From the NCBI GenBank assembly GCA_021739695.1, contig JAIPBM010000016.1, positions 1 to 64,000 on the forward strand: a stretch of DNA of 64,000 nucleotides, written 5' to 3'. Positions 8,694 to 16,713 of this stretch are shown here, in pieces. The notes beneath the pieces were generated by a model. It searched no databases. It was not told the origin of the DNA and worked only from the letters and a program-made list of their open reading frames with translations. Both the position numbers and the translations under genes were made by a program. Source of the stretch: Flavobacteriales bacterium (lineage in GTDB: Bacteria; Bacteroidota; Bacteroidia; UBA10329). The first letter of the stretch is position 1, and each line of letters starts with the position of its first letter.

Positions 8694-9425
8694 CTAAAGC
8701 TCCGCAAAAGGGTCTTTTTCCGAAAACGTGCTTACGCTTGATGCAGCTTTGATGTCAGTTAGCTTCAGCTTAATGAAACCAAGCTTGTGAAGACCTGCTG
8801 TTTTGGCACCCGTTTCGAGCGTTTGCCAATCTTCCCAACTGAACTTTATGCCTTTGATGGGAATAATGGAAACCCACATTTTTACAGCGATCGGCAGCCC
8901 CGTTTCATCGCATATCCATAGGTAAGAATCGCCAGGCGTGTTGCCGCCCGTGGTGTAAGTAATGAGCAATGCATCGTTCCCGTCCTCCGTTTTCACGTAG
9001 GCCCGTTCGGTGCCATCATCGTATAATTTCTCAAAGGGATTGAGCCAGAACGAATCGTTCGCCCACGAATTCCAAGCTTCGTCAATAAGCTCAACGAGTT
9101 CTTCGCCTTCCACGGGCTTGCCATCTTTCCAAGCTCTGCCTTTTTTGGTCGTATGGTCAAAGATGACGATGGTTTTGCCCCATTCAACGCGTGAGTATTT
9201 GCGCTCGCGGTCCCAAATGTGTTTGTTCTTCCCCGCAAACGTCCAACCGACAATGGCTGTTTCTTGCCAAGCATCATGCCCAGTGGCGAGCATGATCTTT
9301 TGCGCAAGCGAATCTGCTCGTGGGCCTGAATCCTTTTCGGAGATGGCTTTGTCAACACCTGCACAACCGATGATGAGCAGAAAGGCTGTAAATAGGATAA
9401 TGGAATGGCTGAATGAATATTTCAT
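8694..9425 (-). CDS. Lipoprotein of unknown function
   Basis: A 243-residue protein with a lipobox LIIGC ending at Cys21. The rest is rich in beta strand and aromatics (TFAGKNKHIWDRERKYSRVEW, KMWVSIIPIKGIKFSWEDW), suggesting a LolA/LppX-like half-barrel, but this is inference from composition. It precedes the TonB receptor gene in the same direction with about 116 bases between them, so it may be its accessory lipoprotein or simply a neighbour. I do not recognise a named family. Confidence 0.65.
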   Translation of the reverse strand: MKYSFSHSIILFTAFLLIIGCAGVDKAISEKDSGPRADSLAQKIMLATGHDAWQETAIVGWTFAGKNKHIWDRERKYSRVEWGKTIVIFDHTTKKGRAWKDGKPVEGEELVELIDEAWNSWANDSFWLNPFEKLYDDGTERAYVKTEDGNDALLITYTTGGNTPGDSYLWICDETGLPIAVKMWVSIIPIKGIKFSWEDWQTLETGAKTAGLHKLGFIKLKLTDIKAASSVSTFSEKDPFAEL

Positions 9426-9490
9426 GCTAGCAAGCTACTCAGTTTTGAGCGGATGGCGACTGTGAACACTGGTGCGTTACGGGCAAAGAC

Positions 9491-11302
9491 TCAATCTTCC
9501 GAAAACTCGACCAGCAATTTTCGGTATTCCGTAAAGAGTTTAGAACGGCTCAAATAGCCTTTGTATTTGCCGTTTTCGAGTACGGGCAAATTCCATGCAT
9601 TCACATCCTTGAATGTGTTGACGACCTTTTCCATGCTGTCGGTAATTTCCACTTTGCCAAGCGGTGGACGCATGAGTTCTGCAACCAAAACAGAGTCGTA
9701 TTTAGAGGTATCAAACATGATATCGCGAACATCATCCAAAAAGATGATTCCGAGGAAATTCTCATCTGGGTCTACAACTGGGAAAATATTTCGCGTTGAC
9801 TTTTTAATCACCTGAACCAATTGACCAAGGTTCATTGTAGGCTGGATGCAGACCAGATTGCGTTCGAGCAATTGATCCATTCGCATAAGCGTAAGCACGT
9901 TTCGGTCTTTGTGGTGCGTTAGCAGTTCTCCACGACTTGCCAGTTTGAAGTTGTAGACAGAATGCGGAAATAGGAATTTTGAAGTGAGAAACGACATCGA
10001 AACAGCAATCATCAACGGAACGAAAAGCGAGTAGCCATTGGTTATTTCGGCAATGAGGAAAATGGCAGTTAGCGGAGCACGCATGTTTCCTCCCATTAGC
10101 GCAGCCATGCCAACCAGTGTGAAGTTAACTACGGAAATGTGCTCGAAACCGACCAGATTCAACGTTTTGGCCACAATGAATCCCAAGGTGCTGCCCATAA
10201 AAAGTGTTGGGGCGAAAATTCCTCCAACGCCTCCGATTCCAATGGTGACCGAAGTGGCCACGGCTTTGAAGATCACCAATCCCGTGAGGAATAAAAGCAT
10301 CAGTGGAAGTTGATTTTCCAACCCTACAAATAAGGTGTTACTGAAAATTTTGGAGTAATTCCCGTCAATGAGCGAATTGATGAGGTCGAAACCCTCGCCA
10401 TAAAGCGGAGGGAACACGAAAATCATCATCCCAAGCAATGCACCGCCACCAGCAATGCGCAAGTATGGGTTCATTTTCCGCGTTCCCAGTTTGGTAATGG
10501 TAAGGAACGTGATGGTGAAATAGACAGAAAACAGACCTGCTGCGATTCCGAGAAGGATGTAAAATGGAACTTCTGAAAGTCGCAACACTTCCATAAGTGG
10601 AAAGTGAAAAAGCGTGTCGTTTCCGAGAAATAATCGGGATGTGACCGATGCGGATGCTGAAGCCATCAACAGCGGAATGAGTGAAGCGGTGGTCAGATCG
10701 ATCATGATCACCTCGATGGCGAAAACGATGCCTGCGATCGGTGCGTTGAAGATCGATGAAACGGTTCCTGCAGCTGCACAGGCTATCAGTTGCGTGCGCA
10801 TTTTATAGTCGAGGTGAAAAATGCGACCGAGATTGGAACCGATTGCAGCGCCAGTGATCACGGTCGGAGCCTCCAAACCAACAGAACCACCAAAAGCTAC
10901 AGTGAATGGAGCGGTAATAAGAGACGCAAACGTGTGATAGAACTTGATGAAACCGCTTTCCTTGCTCAGCGAATACAAAATGAGCGGAACACCTTCGCTC
11001 AATGGTCGTCTGATGACCCGATGAATGATGAGATAGGTAATGAGAATCCCAATTGTTGGAAGTACGAAATAGAGGTACTGTTGAATTGGACGGATGTATT
11101 CGCTCAGCAATCCTGATTGAATGAGGTGCACCGCATTTTTGATGGTAACGGCTACAAGTCCTGAGGTGAAGCCAACAAGAACGCTGAGGATCAGAACGAA
11201 ATTCCGGTGCGAAATATTCCTAAGTCGCCACTTGACAAAGATCCGGAACCACTTTTTTAAGGATCCCTGCGATTGAATGAAAATGGACCTAAGCAGATTC
11301 AT
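9491..11302 (-). CDS. CLC-family chloride channel/antiporter with C-terminal CBS pair
   Basis: A 603-residue polytopic membrane protein. The CLC selectivity motifs are visible: SEGVPLILYS (102-111), corresponding to GSGIP, GGSVGLEAP (138-146) with the gating Glu144, and GIGGVGGIFAPTLFMG in the second half. Two CBS domains fill roughly residues 460-603 and probably bind adenine nucleotides. The altered first motif (EGVP rather than GSGIP) is seen in a subgroup of bacterial CLCs and leaves ion selectivity open. The gene starts 3 bases after the kdsC stop and is very likely co-transcribed with it. Confidence 0.92.
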   Translation of the reverse strand: MNLLRSIFIQSQGSLKKWFRIFVKWRLRNISHRNFVLILSVLVGFTSGLVAVTIKNAVHLIQSGLLSEYIRPIQQYLYFVLPTIGILITYLIIHRVIRRPLSEGVPLILYSLSKESGFIKFYHTFASLITAPFTVAFGGSVGLEAPTVITGAAIGSNLGRIFHLDYKMRTQLIACAAAGTVSSIFNAPIAGIVFAIEVIMIDLTTASLIPLLMASASASVTSRLFLGNDTLFHFPLMEVLRLSEVPFYILLGIAAGLFSVYFTITFLTITKLGTRKMNPYLRIAGGGALLGMMIFVFPPLYGEGFDLINSLIDGNYSKIFSNTLFVGLENQLPLMLLFLTGLVIFKAVATSVTIGIGGVGGIFAPTLFMGSTLGFIVAKTLNLVGFEHISVVNFTLVGMAALMGGNMRAPLTAIFLIAEITNGYSLFVPLMIAVSMSFLTSKFLFPHSVYNFKLASRGELLTHHKDRNVLTLMRMDQLLERNLVCIQPTMNLGQLVQVIKKSTRNIFPVVDPDENFLGIIFLDDVRDIMFDTSKYDSVLVAELMRPPLGKVEITDSMEKVVNTFKDVNAWNLPVLENGKYKGYLSRSKLFTEYRKLLVEFSED

Positions 11303-11305
11303 TTA

Positions 11306-11809
11306 TCAGGAAGAGAGAAGATGCTCGTCTACAAATTCACGCACACAAGCGTCACCACCTTTTCGGGTAAGAATCACCGTAGCTTTCATTTTAACAGCTT
11401 CCACAGCATCGGCCGGACAGCCCGAGAAACCAACGGCATCCATCACTTCCAGGTCGTTGATGTCATCGCCAATGTAAGCCACGTTTTCGAGCTTGATTCC
11501 CAGCTCATTACACCATTGATTGAGAACTTCGAGTTTAGGTTTTGAACCGACATATACACGCTCAACACCTAGTGTTTTTGCTCGGTTCTGAATGATGTGA
11601 TTGGTGCTTCCTGAGCTCAAAAACGCCACATTCATTCCTTTTTCTCGAATGATCTTAATGGCCATTCCATCCTTGGTGTTGAACTTCTTGAACTGATCGC
11701 CATTTTCGGTGTAATACATGCCGCCATCGGTCATTACACCATCTACATCCAACACCAAAAATTTGATGTTGTGCGTTGCGAATTCTTCAAATGCATTGTG
11801 ATGTGACAT
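11306..11809 (-). CDS. kdsC: 3-deoxy-D-manno-octulosonate 8-phosphate phosphatase
   Basis: A 167-residue HAD-family phosphatase of the KdsC type, which removes phosphate from KDO-8-P on the way to lipid A inner-core KDO. Motif I is FLVLDVDGVMTDG near residues 17-29 with both Asp. The Ser/Thr motif is FLSSGST, and the last motif is YIGDDINDLEVM. The length fits the capless tetrameric KdsC group. It sits in the minus-strand array with an aroF-type DAHP synthase and an epimerase-CBS fusion. KdsA and KdsD are not in the window. Confidence 0.9.
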   Translation of the reverse strand: MSHHNAFEEFATHNIKFLVLDVDGVMTDGGMYYTENGDQFKKFNTKDGMAIKIIREKGMNVAFLSSGSTNHIIQNRAKTLGVERVYVGSKPKLEVLNQWCNELGIKLENVAYIGDDINDLEVMDAVGFSGCPADAVEAVKMKATVILTRKGGDACVREFVDEHLLSS

Positions 11810-11829
11810 TAATTCCTTCGTTTATCTAT

Positions 11830-12087
11830 TTAAGCGGAGCCAAGTTCGTTGAAATCCATGTCATCAAATTCATCTCGTTTTGATTTTGTCATAACCTCAG
11901 TTGGCTTAAGCATGTCTCGAATTAGGAGAAACCAGAGAAAGGGAATTATCCAAACCACAATCGTATTTAACCTCTTTTGCGTTTCACCAAACCTATTCGA
12001 CCTGTAAATCCGTTTTGTGAAACGAATTGCGAAAATCACGTGAGTCAAGCCAAGGAGGATACAAATGATTGTTGAACCAAGGTTCAT
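11830..12087 (-). CDS. Small membrane protein, unknown function
   Basis: An 85-residue protein with two hydrophobic helices (about residues 5-22 and 42-60) separated by a basic loop (RFTKRIYRSNRFGETQKR), and an acidic C-terminal tail. It resembles phospholipase_D-nuclease N-terminal-like small proteins in layout but I see no diagnostic motif. It lies between aroF and kdsC in the same direction with gaps of about 37 and 20 bases, so it is probably in the operon. Confidence 0.6.
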   Translation of the reverse strand: MNLGSTIICILLGLTHVIFAIRFTKRIYRSNRFGETQKRLNTIVVWIIPFLWFLLIRDMLKPTEVMTKSKRDEFDDMDFNELGSA

Positions 12088-12124
12088 GGTACAAAACTAA
12101 TCGCTATTCGCTGGTGGCTATTCA

Positions 12125-13123
12125 CTAAATGATTTCTCTTCCAATCGCCTTCGCAATCGGTCTGAGCGTTCCTAAAAGGTCACGGAATTCATCATGATTC
12201 AATTGCTGAGAAGCATCGCTTTTCGCCACTTTCGGATTCGGGTGAACTTCAACCAACAGTCCATCAACACCCATGGCAACACATGCGCGACTGAGATCAG
12301 CAACACCATACGCATAACCCATAGCGTGCGAAGGATCCAATACCAATGGAAGATTGGTGTATTCTTTCAAATACGCCACTCCACAGAGATCAAGTGTAAA
12401 TCTTGTTTTCGTTTCGAATGTGCGAATACCGCGCTCACAAAGCATCACATTCTGGTTTCCACCCGAAAGGATGAACTCCGAAGCCTGTACAAATTCCTGC
12501 AAGGTGGTGCCAAAACCACGCTTCAGCAGCACAGGCTGTTTTGCCTTTCCGCATTTCTTCAGAATACCGTGATCATACATCGATTTTGCTCCGATCTGAA
12601 TGATGTCAGCATATTCAATGATATCATCCACTTGAGTTGCATCGCGCACTTCCGTAATGATGTTCAGACCGAATTCATCGCGCATCTTAGCTAGCAGTTT
12701 CAGTCCTTCTAAACCCATTCCTTGGAACGAGTAAGGCGATGTTCGTGGCTTATAAGCTCCTGCACGAAGCGTGCTGATGCCTAGCTCTTTCATCAAAGAT
12801 GCCGAAGAACGAATCTGCTCTTCGCTTTCTACCGAACATGGACCGCCAATGACAACCGTGTTTCCAGAATTGCCTCCAATTTGCACCTTGCCCAATTGAA
12901 TGGTGCGCGTTTCGTTTTTGTACTTACGACTTCCAAGCTGAAGATCATCCGCAAACACAACGAATTTGTTTGTCAGATTTTCGAGTTCGGTTGGTAATTC
13001 TTTTTCTGACGAACTGTTGATCAGCACAAATCGGGTTCCATCGTAAATGCAAAAGGCTTTCGCAATTTTTGCCAGCTCATGAGCTCGTTCTTCGCTAACG
13101 TTTTCGTTCAGTTCAATGATCAT
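12125..13123 (-). CDS. aroF: 3-deoxy-7-phosphoheptulonate (DAHP) synthase, AroF/type I-beta
   Basis: A 332-residue enzyme that condenses phosphoenolpyruvate and erythrose-4-phosphate, the first step of the shikimate pathway. An N-terminal ferredoxin-like regulatory domain spans about residues 1-70. The barrel has GGPCSVES (93-100, metal Cys96), KPRTSPYSFQG (125-135), KRGFGTT, CERGIRTFET and DPSHAMG. The I-beta signature KPRTSPYSFQG separates it from the related KDO-8-P synthase KdsA. KRGFGTT replaces the usual KRGLSAT. The ATG overlaps the stop of the upstream epimerase-CBS gene by four bases (13120-13123), implying coupled translation. Confidence 0.9.
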   Translation of the reverse strand: MIIELNENVSEERAHELAKIAKAFCIYDGTRFVLINSSSEKELPTELENLTNKFVVFADDLQLGSRKYKNETRTIQLGKVQIGGNSGNTVVIGGPCSVESEEQIRSSASLMKELGISTLRAGAYKPRTSPYSFQGMGLEGLKLLAKMRDEFGLNIITEVRDATQVDDIIEYADIIQIGAKSMYDHGILKKCGKAKQPVLLKRGFGTTLQEFVQASEFILSGGNQNVMLCERGIRTFETKTRFTLDLCGVAYLKEYTNLPLVLDPSHAMGYAYGVADLSRACVAMGVDGLLVEVHPNPKVAKSDASQQLNHDEFRDLLGTLRPIAKAIGREII

Positions 13124-14127
13124 GCTTCTCCTTTAATGAGGTCGTTAAATGTGAGTGAACCCGTCAGTTTTCCTTTGGAATTGACCACGGGCAAATAGTT
13201 TATCGGTATGGTTTGATGGCGAATGAATCGCAGCAACTCTGTCACCGTCATGTCTTCATTCACCACAATTGGATTCAGATTGATGAGTGATTCCGCTTGA
13301 AGCGAAGCCAGATCGTCAATGTGTTGAAGCAATCCTTTTCGAACATCTGCATTGCTGATAATTCCTTTCAAAAAACCAGCTTTGTCAATCACAGCTGTGA
13401 AAGCCATTCGTGCTTCTTCGATGGATTGCAGCACACTTTTCAATGAAAGATTTGAAAGACCAACAGTTGGCGTTTCGTTCAGGCCAAGCATGAAATCAGC
13501 TACGCGATAATGCGAATCAACTTCTCCATTTTTAAGACTGAGCATCGCACCGCCAACGGTATTCTGCTTAAAAAGGTACGAACCAGAAACCGCACAATGC
13601 ACGCCTAGATTGCGCAAAATGAAAGAGACTTCGGCATTCACACCGCCATCCACATGTATCTGTTTGTTCGGGAATTTCTGTTTGAATTCGCGAATGCGCT
13701 TGAAATTATCCTTGTTGAATGTTCCACCACTTTCACCAGGAACGGTCGCCATAAGCAAAACGAAATCGCAGGTCTTTGCAAACTCTCCGAACACATCCAC
13801 AGGCGTGGCTGAGGTCAAGGCCAAACCAAGCTTTTTGAATCCAGTATTTGGCAGTTCTCGGCTTCCATTCAAATTCTCGTATTGAATGGTGAGGAAATCG
13901 ACCGGATTTGTTTCCAACACTGAACCAAAATCCATTGGTTTGCTGGTGATCAAGTGGAGGTCGAGTGGGAGTGAGGTCTGGGTTTTAACACGTGCCAGAT
14001 CAGCAAAAACAGAAAGATCGTTCTTACAATCGATGTGCAGCATATCGGCATGATGCGCTTCCAATTCCTTTACGGTCTCCAGAATATCCTGAGTTCCGTT
14101 GGCGTATATGGAAGCTGAAATGCGCAT
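13120..14127 (-). CDS. Ribulose-phosphate 3-epimerase-like domain fused to two CBS domains
   Basis: The ATG at 14127 (MRISASIYANG) gives 335 residues. A longer frame starts at TTG 14142 inside the probable promoter and is rejected. Residue numbers here count from that longer frame. Residues 6 to about 215 form a TIM barrel of the ribulose-phosphate 3-epimerase family: HID (His36, Asp38), DLHLI (His63) and VDGGVN (Asp165) correspond to its metal ligands and the two catalytic Asp. The phosphate loop is diverged, with TVPGESGGTF where NPGFGGQ is usual. Residues about 230-340 are a CBS pair. The fusion is unusual. By context with DAHP synthase, I infer it helps balance pentose-phosphate supply (erythrose-4-phosphate) under nucleotide control. 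Confidence 0.72.
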   Translation of the reverse strand: MRISASIYANGTQDILETVKELEAHHADMLHIDCKNDLSVFADLARVKTQTSLPLDLHLITSKPMDFGSVLETNPVDFLTIQYENLNGSRELPNTGFKKLGLALTSATPVDVFGEFAKTCDFVLLMATVPGESGGTFNKDNFKRIREFKQKFPNKQIHVDGGVNAEVSFILRNLGVHCAVSGSYLFKQNTVGGAMLSLKNGEVDSHYRVADFMLGLNETPTVGLSNLSLKSVLQSIEEARMAFTAVIDKAGFLKGIISNADVRKGLLQHIDDLASLQAESLINLNPIVVNEDMTVTELLRFIRHQTIPINYLPVVNSKGKLTGSLTFNDLIKGEA

Positions 14128-14139
14128 TTTTCTATCGCG

Positions 14140-14147
14140 CAAAAGTA
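14140..14147 (-). promoter_or_regulatory. -7 element TACTTTTG before the epimerase-CBS gene
   Basis: On the minus strand TACTTTTG matches TAnnTTTG and ends 12 bases before the ATG at 14127. It argues for that ATG over the upstream TTG and for an internal start of transcription after cysM. No clear -33 TTG is seen. Confidence 0.4.
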
Positions 14148-14166
14148 GGGCTTTGCCGCTTGGGAA

Positions 14167-15057
14167 TTAGAAATTGAAAAGGTCGGAACTCAGGTATCGG
14201 TCACCACGATCGCAAGTGATGCAAACGATGGTTCCACTTTCTAATTCGGAAGCCACTTTCAGCGCTGCGAAAAGTGCTCCTCCACTGCTCATTCCAGCAA
14301 GAATTCCTTCTTCGCGTGCCATTCTTCTCGTGGTCTGAGTCGCATCATCCTGACTCACATCTACAATGCGGTCAACGCGAGTAGCATCAAAGATCTTTGG
14401 TAGAAATTCGGGCGACCATCTTCTGATGCCTGGAATACTTGATCCATCTGTTGGTTGTGTGCCTACAATTTGAACGTTCGGGTTCTGCTCTTTCAAGTAG
14501 CGAGAAACCCCCATGATCGTGCCTGTTGTTCCCATGGCCGAAACAAAATGCGTCACTTCGCCATTCGTATCTCGCCAAATTTCCGGTCCAGTTGTTTTGT
14601 AATGCGCTCCCGAATTGTCGTGATTCGCGAATTGATTGAGCATGAAATATTCTCCAGTGGCGGCCATTTCCTCTGCCAATTCACGCGAATATTCAATCGT
14701 TCTTGCTGCTGGCGTCAGAATCACTTCTGCGCCATAAGCTTTCATGGTCTGAATCCGTTCTTCGGTAGAATTATCGGGCATAATCAGGTGCATTTCCACA
14801 CCTTTCAGCTGCGCGATCATTGCCAATGCAATGCCGGTGTTTCCGCTTGTTGCTTCTACGAGTTTATCACCTTTCTTAATGTCACCACGCTTCAAGGCAT
14901 CTGATATCATTCCGTAGGCTGCTCGGTCTTTCACACTTCCACCAGGATTGTTGCCTTCCAACTTGCAGAAGATCCGCACGTTTGGATTAGTGTTAAGATG
15001 AGTTATCTCTACAAGTGGCGTGTTTCCAATTAGACTTTCAATTCCCACTTTGTTCAA
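14167..15057 (-). CDS. cysM: Cysteine synthase (O-acetylserine sulfhydrylase), CysM type
   Basis: A 296-residue PLP enzyme that makes cysteine from O-acetylserine and sulfide or thiosulfate. The PLP lysine is Lys43 in EGNNPGGSVKDRA, a CysM-type motif. The phosphate and substrate loops are GNTPLVEI (11-18) and TSGNTG (70-75), and the glycine loop GTTGTIMG is near residue 180. The length matches CysM. The gene follows cysE by about 100 bases in the same direction, giving the two-step serine-to-cysteine pathway in order. Confidence 0.92.
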   Translation of the reverse strand: MNKVGIESLIGNTPLVEITHLNTNPNVRIFCKLEGNNPGGSVKDRAAYGMISDALKRGDIKKGDKLVEATSGNTGIALAMIAQLKGVEMHLIMPDNSTEERIQTMKAYGAEVILTPAARTIEYSRELAEEMAATGEYFMLNQFANHDNSGAHYKTTGPEIWRDTNGEVTHFVSAMGTTGTIMGVSRYLKEQNPNVQIVGTQPTDGSSIPGIRRWSPEFLPKIFDATRVDRIVDVSQDDATQTTRRMAREEGILAGMSSGGALFAALKVASELESGTIVCITCDRGDRYLSSDLFNF

Positions 15058-15086
15058 TTATGAATTAGTAATTAAAAATTAAGAAT

Positions 15087-15121
15087 GAGATTGCCACGTT
15101 CGTTCCTCACTCGCAATGACG
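15087..15121. repeat. Half copy of a dispersed palindromic repeat
   Basis: The 35 bases GAGATTGCC through AATGACG are the reverse complement, with one mismatch, of 40184-40218, the left arm of a 69-base palindromic repeat. It lies between cysM and cysE. Confidence 0.7.
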
Positions 15122-15157
15122 TTGTTAAACTATCAACTTTATCTCTTTATATACTGA

Positions 15158-15982
15158 TCAACTCTTTATCGTGATTCGGTCCGTTTTGCCGCTTTCATCA
15201 CTCATACTGGCGCTGTAATAGACCTTGCTTCCTGCTGGAACACTTCGCGTTAGCCACACATTTCCACCAATAACTGAGCCTTTACCAACGGTAGTGGTGC
15301 CTCCTAAAATGGTTGCTCCTGCGTAGATCACTACTTCATCTTCAATGGTTGGATGGCGCTTGGAAGTCGCATCTTTCTTATCCACGCTCAACGCACCAAG
15401 CGTTACGCCTTGATACAATTTTACGTGACGGCCGATAACAGTCGTCTCTCCAACAACGATTCCTGTTCCGTGATCGATACAGAAATATTCTCCAATTGCG
15501 GCAGATGGATGAATGTCGATTCCCGTTTGAGTGTGCGCGTATTCTGTCAGAGCTCGTGGAACCAAATGTGTTCCCATCTTATCCAAAGCATGCGCAATTC
15601 GGTAAGCTGAAATGGCGTAAAAACCTGGATAAGAACGTGCTACAACCTGTTTGGTTTTTGCAGCTGGATCGCCCAGAAAAGTAGCTTCCAGATCGAGATC
15701 AAGCGCAGCCTTGATCGAAGGAAGTTGTTGGAAGAATGCGGTAACAATTCCTTCTGGTTTCTCTTCGGAACAAGAACAAAGAATGTCATCTAAAATCACT
15801 TTTAGACTTTCATAATGCTGCGTAAAATCGGCTTCATTGTCGAATTTGACAGTGCTTCGTTCAGGATAAAGAACTCCCAAGAGTTCGTTCAGCCATTTGG
15901 CCACAACCTCAGGAGAAAGGCATTTGCCCGTTTTCTGATGTTGCTCGAAAAGTTTATGTATGAATGAAGATTCCAAATTCAA
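15158..15982 (-). CDS. cysE: Serine O-acetyltransferase
   Basis: Acetyl-CoA-dependent transferase making O-acetylserine. The C-terminal left-handed beta-helix shows hexapeptide repeats. Catalytic signatures are IDIHPSAAIG, FCIDHGTGIVVGET and LYQGVTLGA, then KRHPTIEDEVVIYAGA. The open frame runs to 16021 but contains no early ATG. TTG codons at 15982, 15976 or 16021 are the candidates. I chose 15982 because the homologous start should be just before ESSFIHKLFE and a TATCTTCG element lies shortly upstream. The neighbours are cysM downstream and a HepT/MntA pair upstream. Start certainty is low; family certainty is high. Confidence 0.88.
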   Translation of the reverse strand: MNLESSFIHKLFEQHQKTGKCLSPEVVAKWLNELLGVLYPERSTVKFDNEADFTQHYESLKVILDDILCSCSEEKPEGIVTAFFQQLPSIKAALDLDLEATFLGDPAAKTKQVVARSYPGFYAISAYRIAHALDKMGTHLVPRALTEYAHTQTGIDIHPSAAIGEYFCIDHGTGIVVGETTVIGRHVKLYQGVTLGALSVDKKDATSKRHPTIEDEVVIYAGATILGGTTTVGKGSVIGGNVWLTRSVPAGSKVYYSASMSDESGKTDRITIKS

Positions 15983-16034
15983 AAATGAAGTGCGCGAAGA
16001 TAACGCTGCACATTGAAACAATGTTCTTCTTGAA

Positions 16035-16373
16035 TTAGCCTTTCAGTAATCTCAGTTCTTGTTTCAGAGCTGGAACGTGTTTGACTGCGATTGACCAAAT
16101 GACCGAGATTTCAATACTATCGTATGCATGTGCCAAATAGTTTCGAAGTGAAATGATGCTGTCGGAATGTTGAATGGAAATTGACGGGTCCGCTTTTCGC
16201 ATCTTACTTACCGCTTCGCCAATGATCTCCAGATTTCTTTCAAGCGTGCGAATGGCCATGAAATTCTGTGTGAATGTTTCATAGTTGCTGTCGCACAGGG
16301 TGATAACCTGCTCAATTTCCTCAATCACAGATTCAATGTCAAGAATATACTTGAGAACGAGACTACGCGGCAT
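16035..16373 (-). CDS. hepT: HepT-like RNase toxin (DUF86)
   Basis: A 112-residue all-helical HEPN protein. The RNase motif Rx4H is RNYLAH (residues 77-82) followed by AYD, as in HepT. It is encoded just after the MntA-like gene with an 11-base overlap, the usual order of type VII MntA/HepT systems. There the nucleotidyltransferase AMPylates the tyrosine near the HEPN motif and inactivates the toxin. The key residues are present, so the pair may be functional. Confidence 0.85.
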   Translation of the reverse strand: MPRSLVLKYILDIESVIEEIEQVITLCDSNYETFTQNFMAIRTLERNLEIIGEAVSKMRKADPSISIQHSDSIISLRNYLAHAYDSIEISVIWSIAVKHVPALKQELRLLKG

Positions 16374-16674
16374 ATAATTGAACCTTAGTCGAGTTCAGTT
16401 CCTCAATGAAAATGGGGTTTTTCAACGCTGGAATTGAAACCAGATCTACCTTCTTGTTAAATAGATTTTCCAATGCACTGATAAGACCGAAAAAATGGTC
16501 GGCCATGTCAACAACTGGTACGTGGGCAGAAAATTTCACAGCAAAATCAAGGTCGCTCTTAGTCGAATCAAAAGATTGTCCAGTGGCAGAACCGAACAGA
16601 TATAATTCCACCACATCATACTTTTTGCAAAGGATGAGCAAGGATTCGCGGTTCTGTTCTATCAATTTAAGCAT
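16363..16674 (-). CDS. mntA: MntA-like minimal nucleotidyltransferase antitoxin
   Basis: A 103-residue protein with the polymerase-beta-like nucleotidyltransferase signature: GSATGQSFDSTKSDLDFAV from residue 28, with Gly28-Ser29 and the Asp41/Asp43 pair. This is the size of MntA antitoxins, which transfer AMP to HepT. The gene overlaps hepT. The pair stands directly upstream of cysE in the same direction, so read-through into cysteine biosynthesis is possible. Confidence 0.85.
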   Translation of the reverse strand: MLKLIEQNRESLLILCKKYDVVELYLFGSATGQSFDSTKSDLDFAVKFSAHVPVVDMADHFFGLISALENLFNKKVDLVSIPALKNPIFIEELNSTKVQLYAA

Positions 16675-16713
16675 GAACCAAAGATACGTTACTTGATTAA
16701 TGAAGAACGAACT

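Noticed and set aside
12125-13123. KDO-8-phosphate synthase (kdsA), suggested by nearby kdsC
   Set aside because: KPRTSPYSFQG and the N-terminal ferredoxin-like domain are those of type I-beta DAHP synthase.
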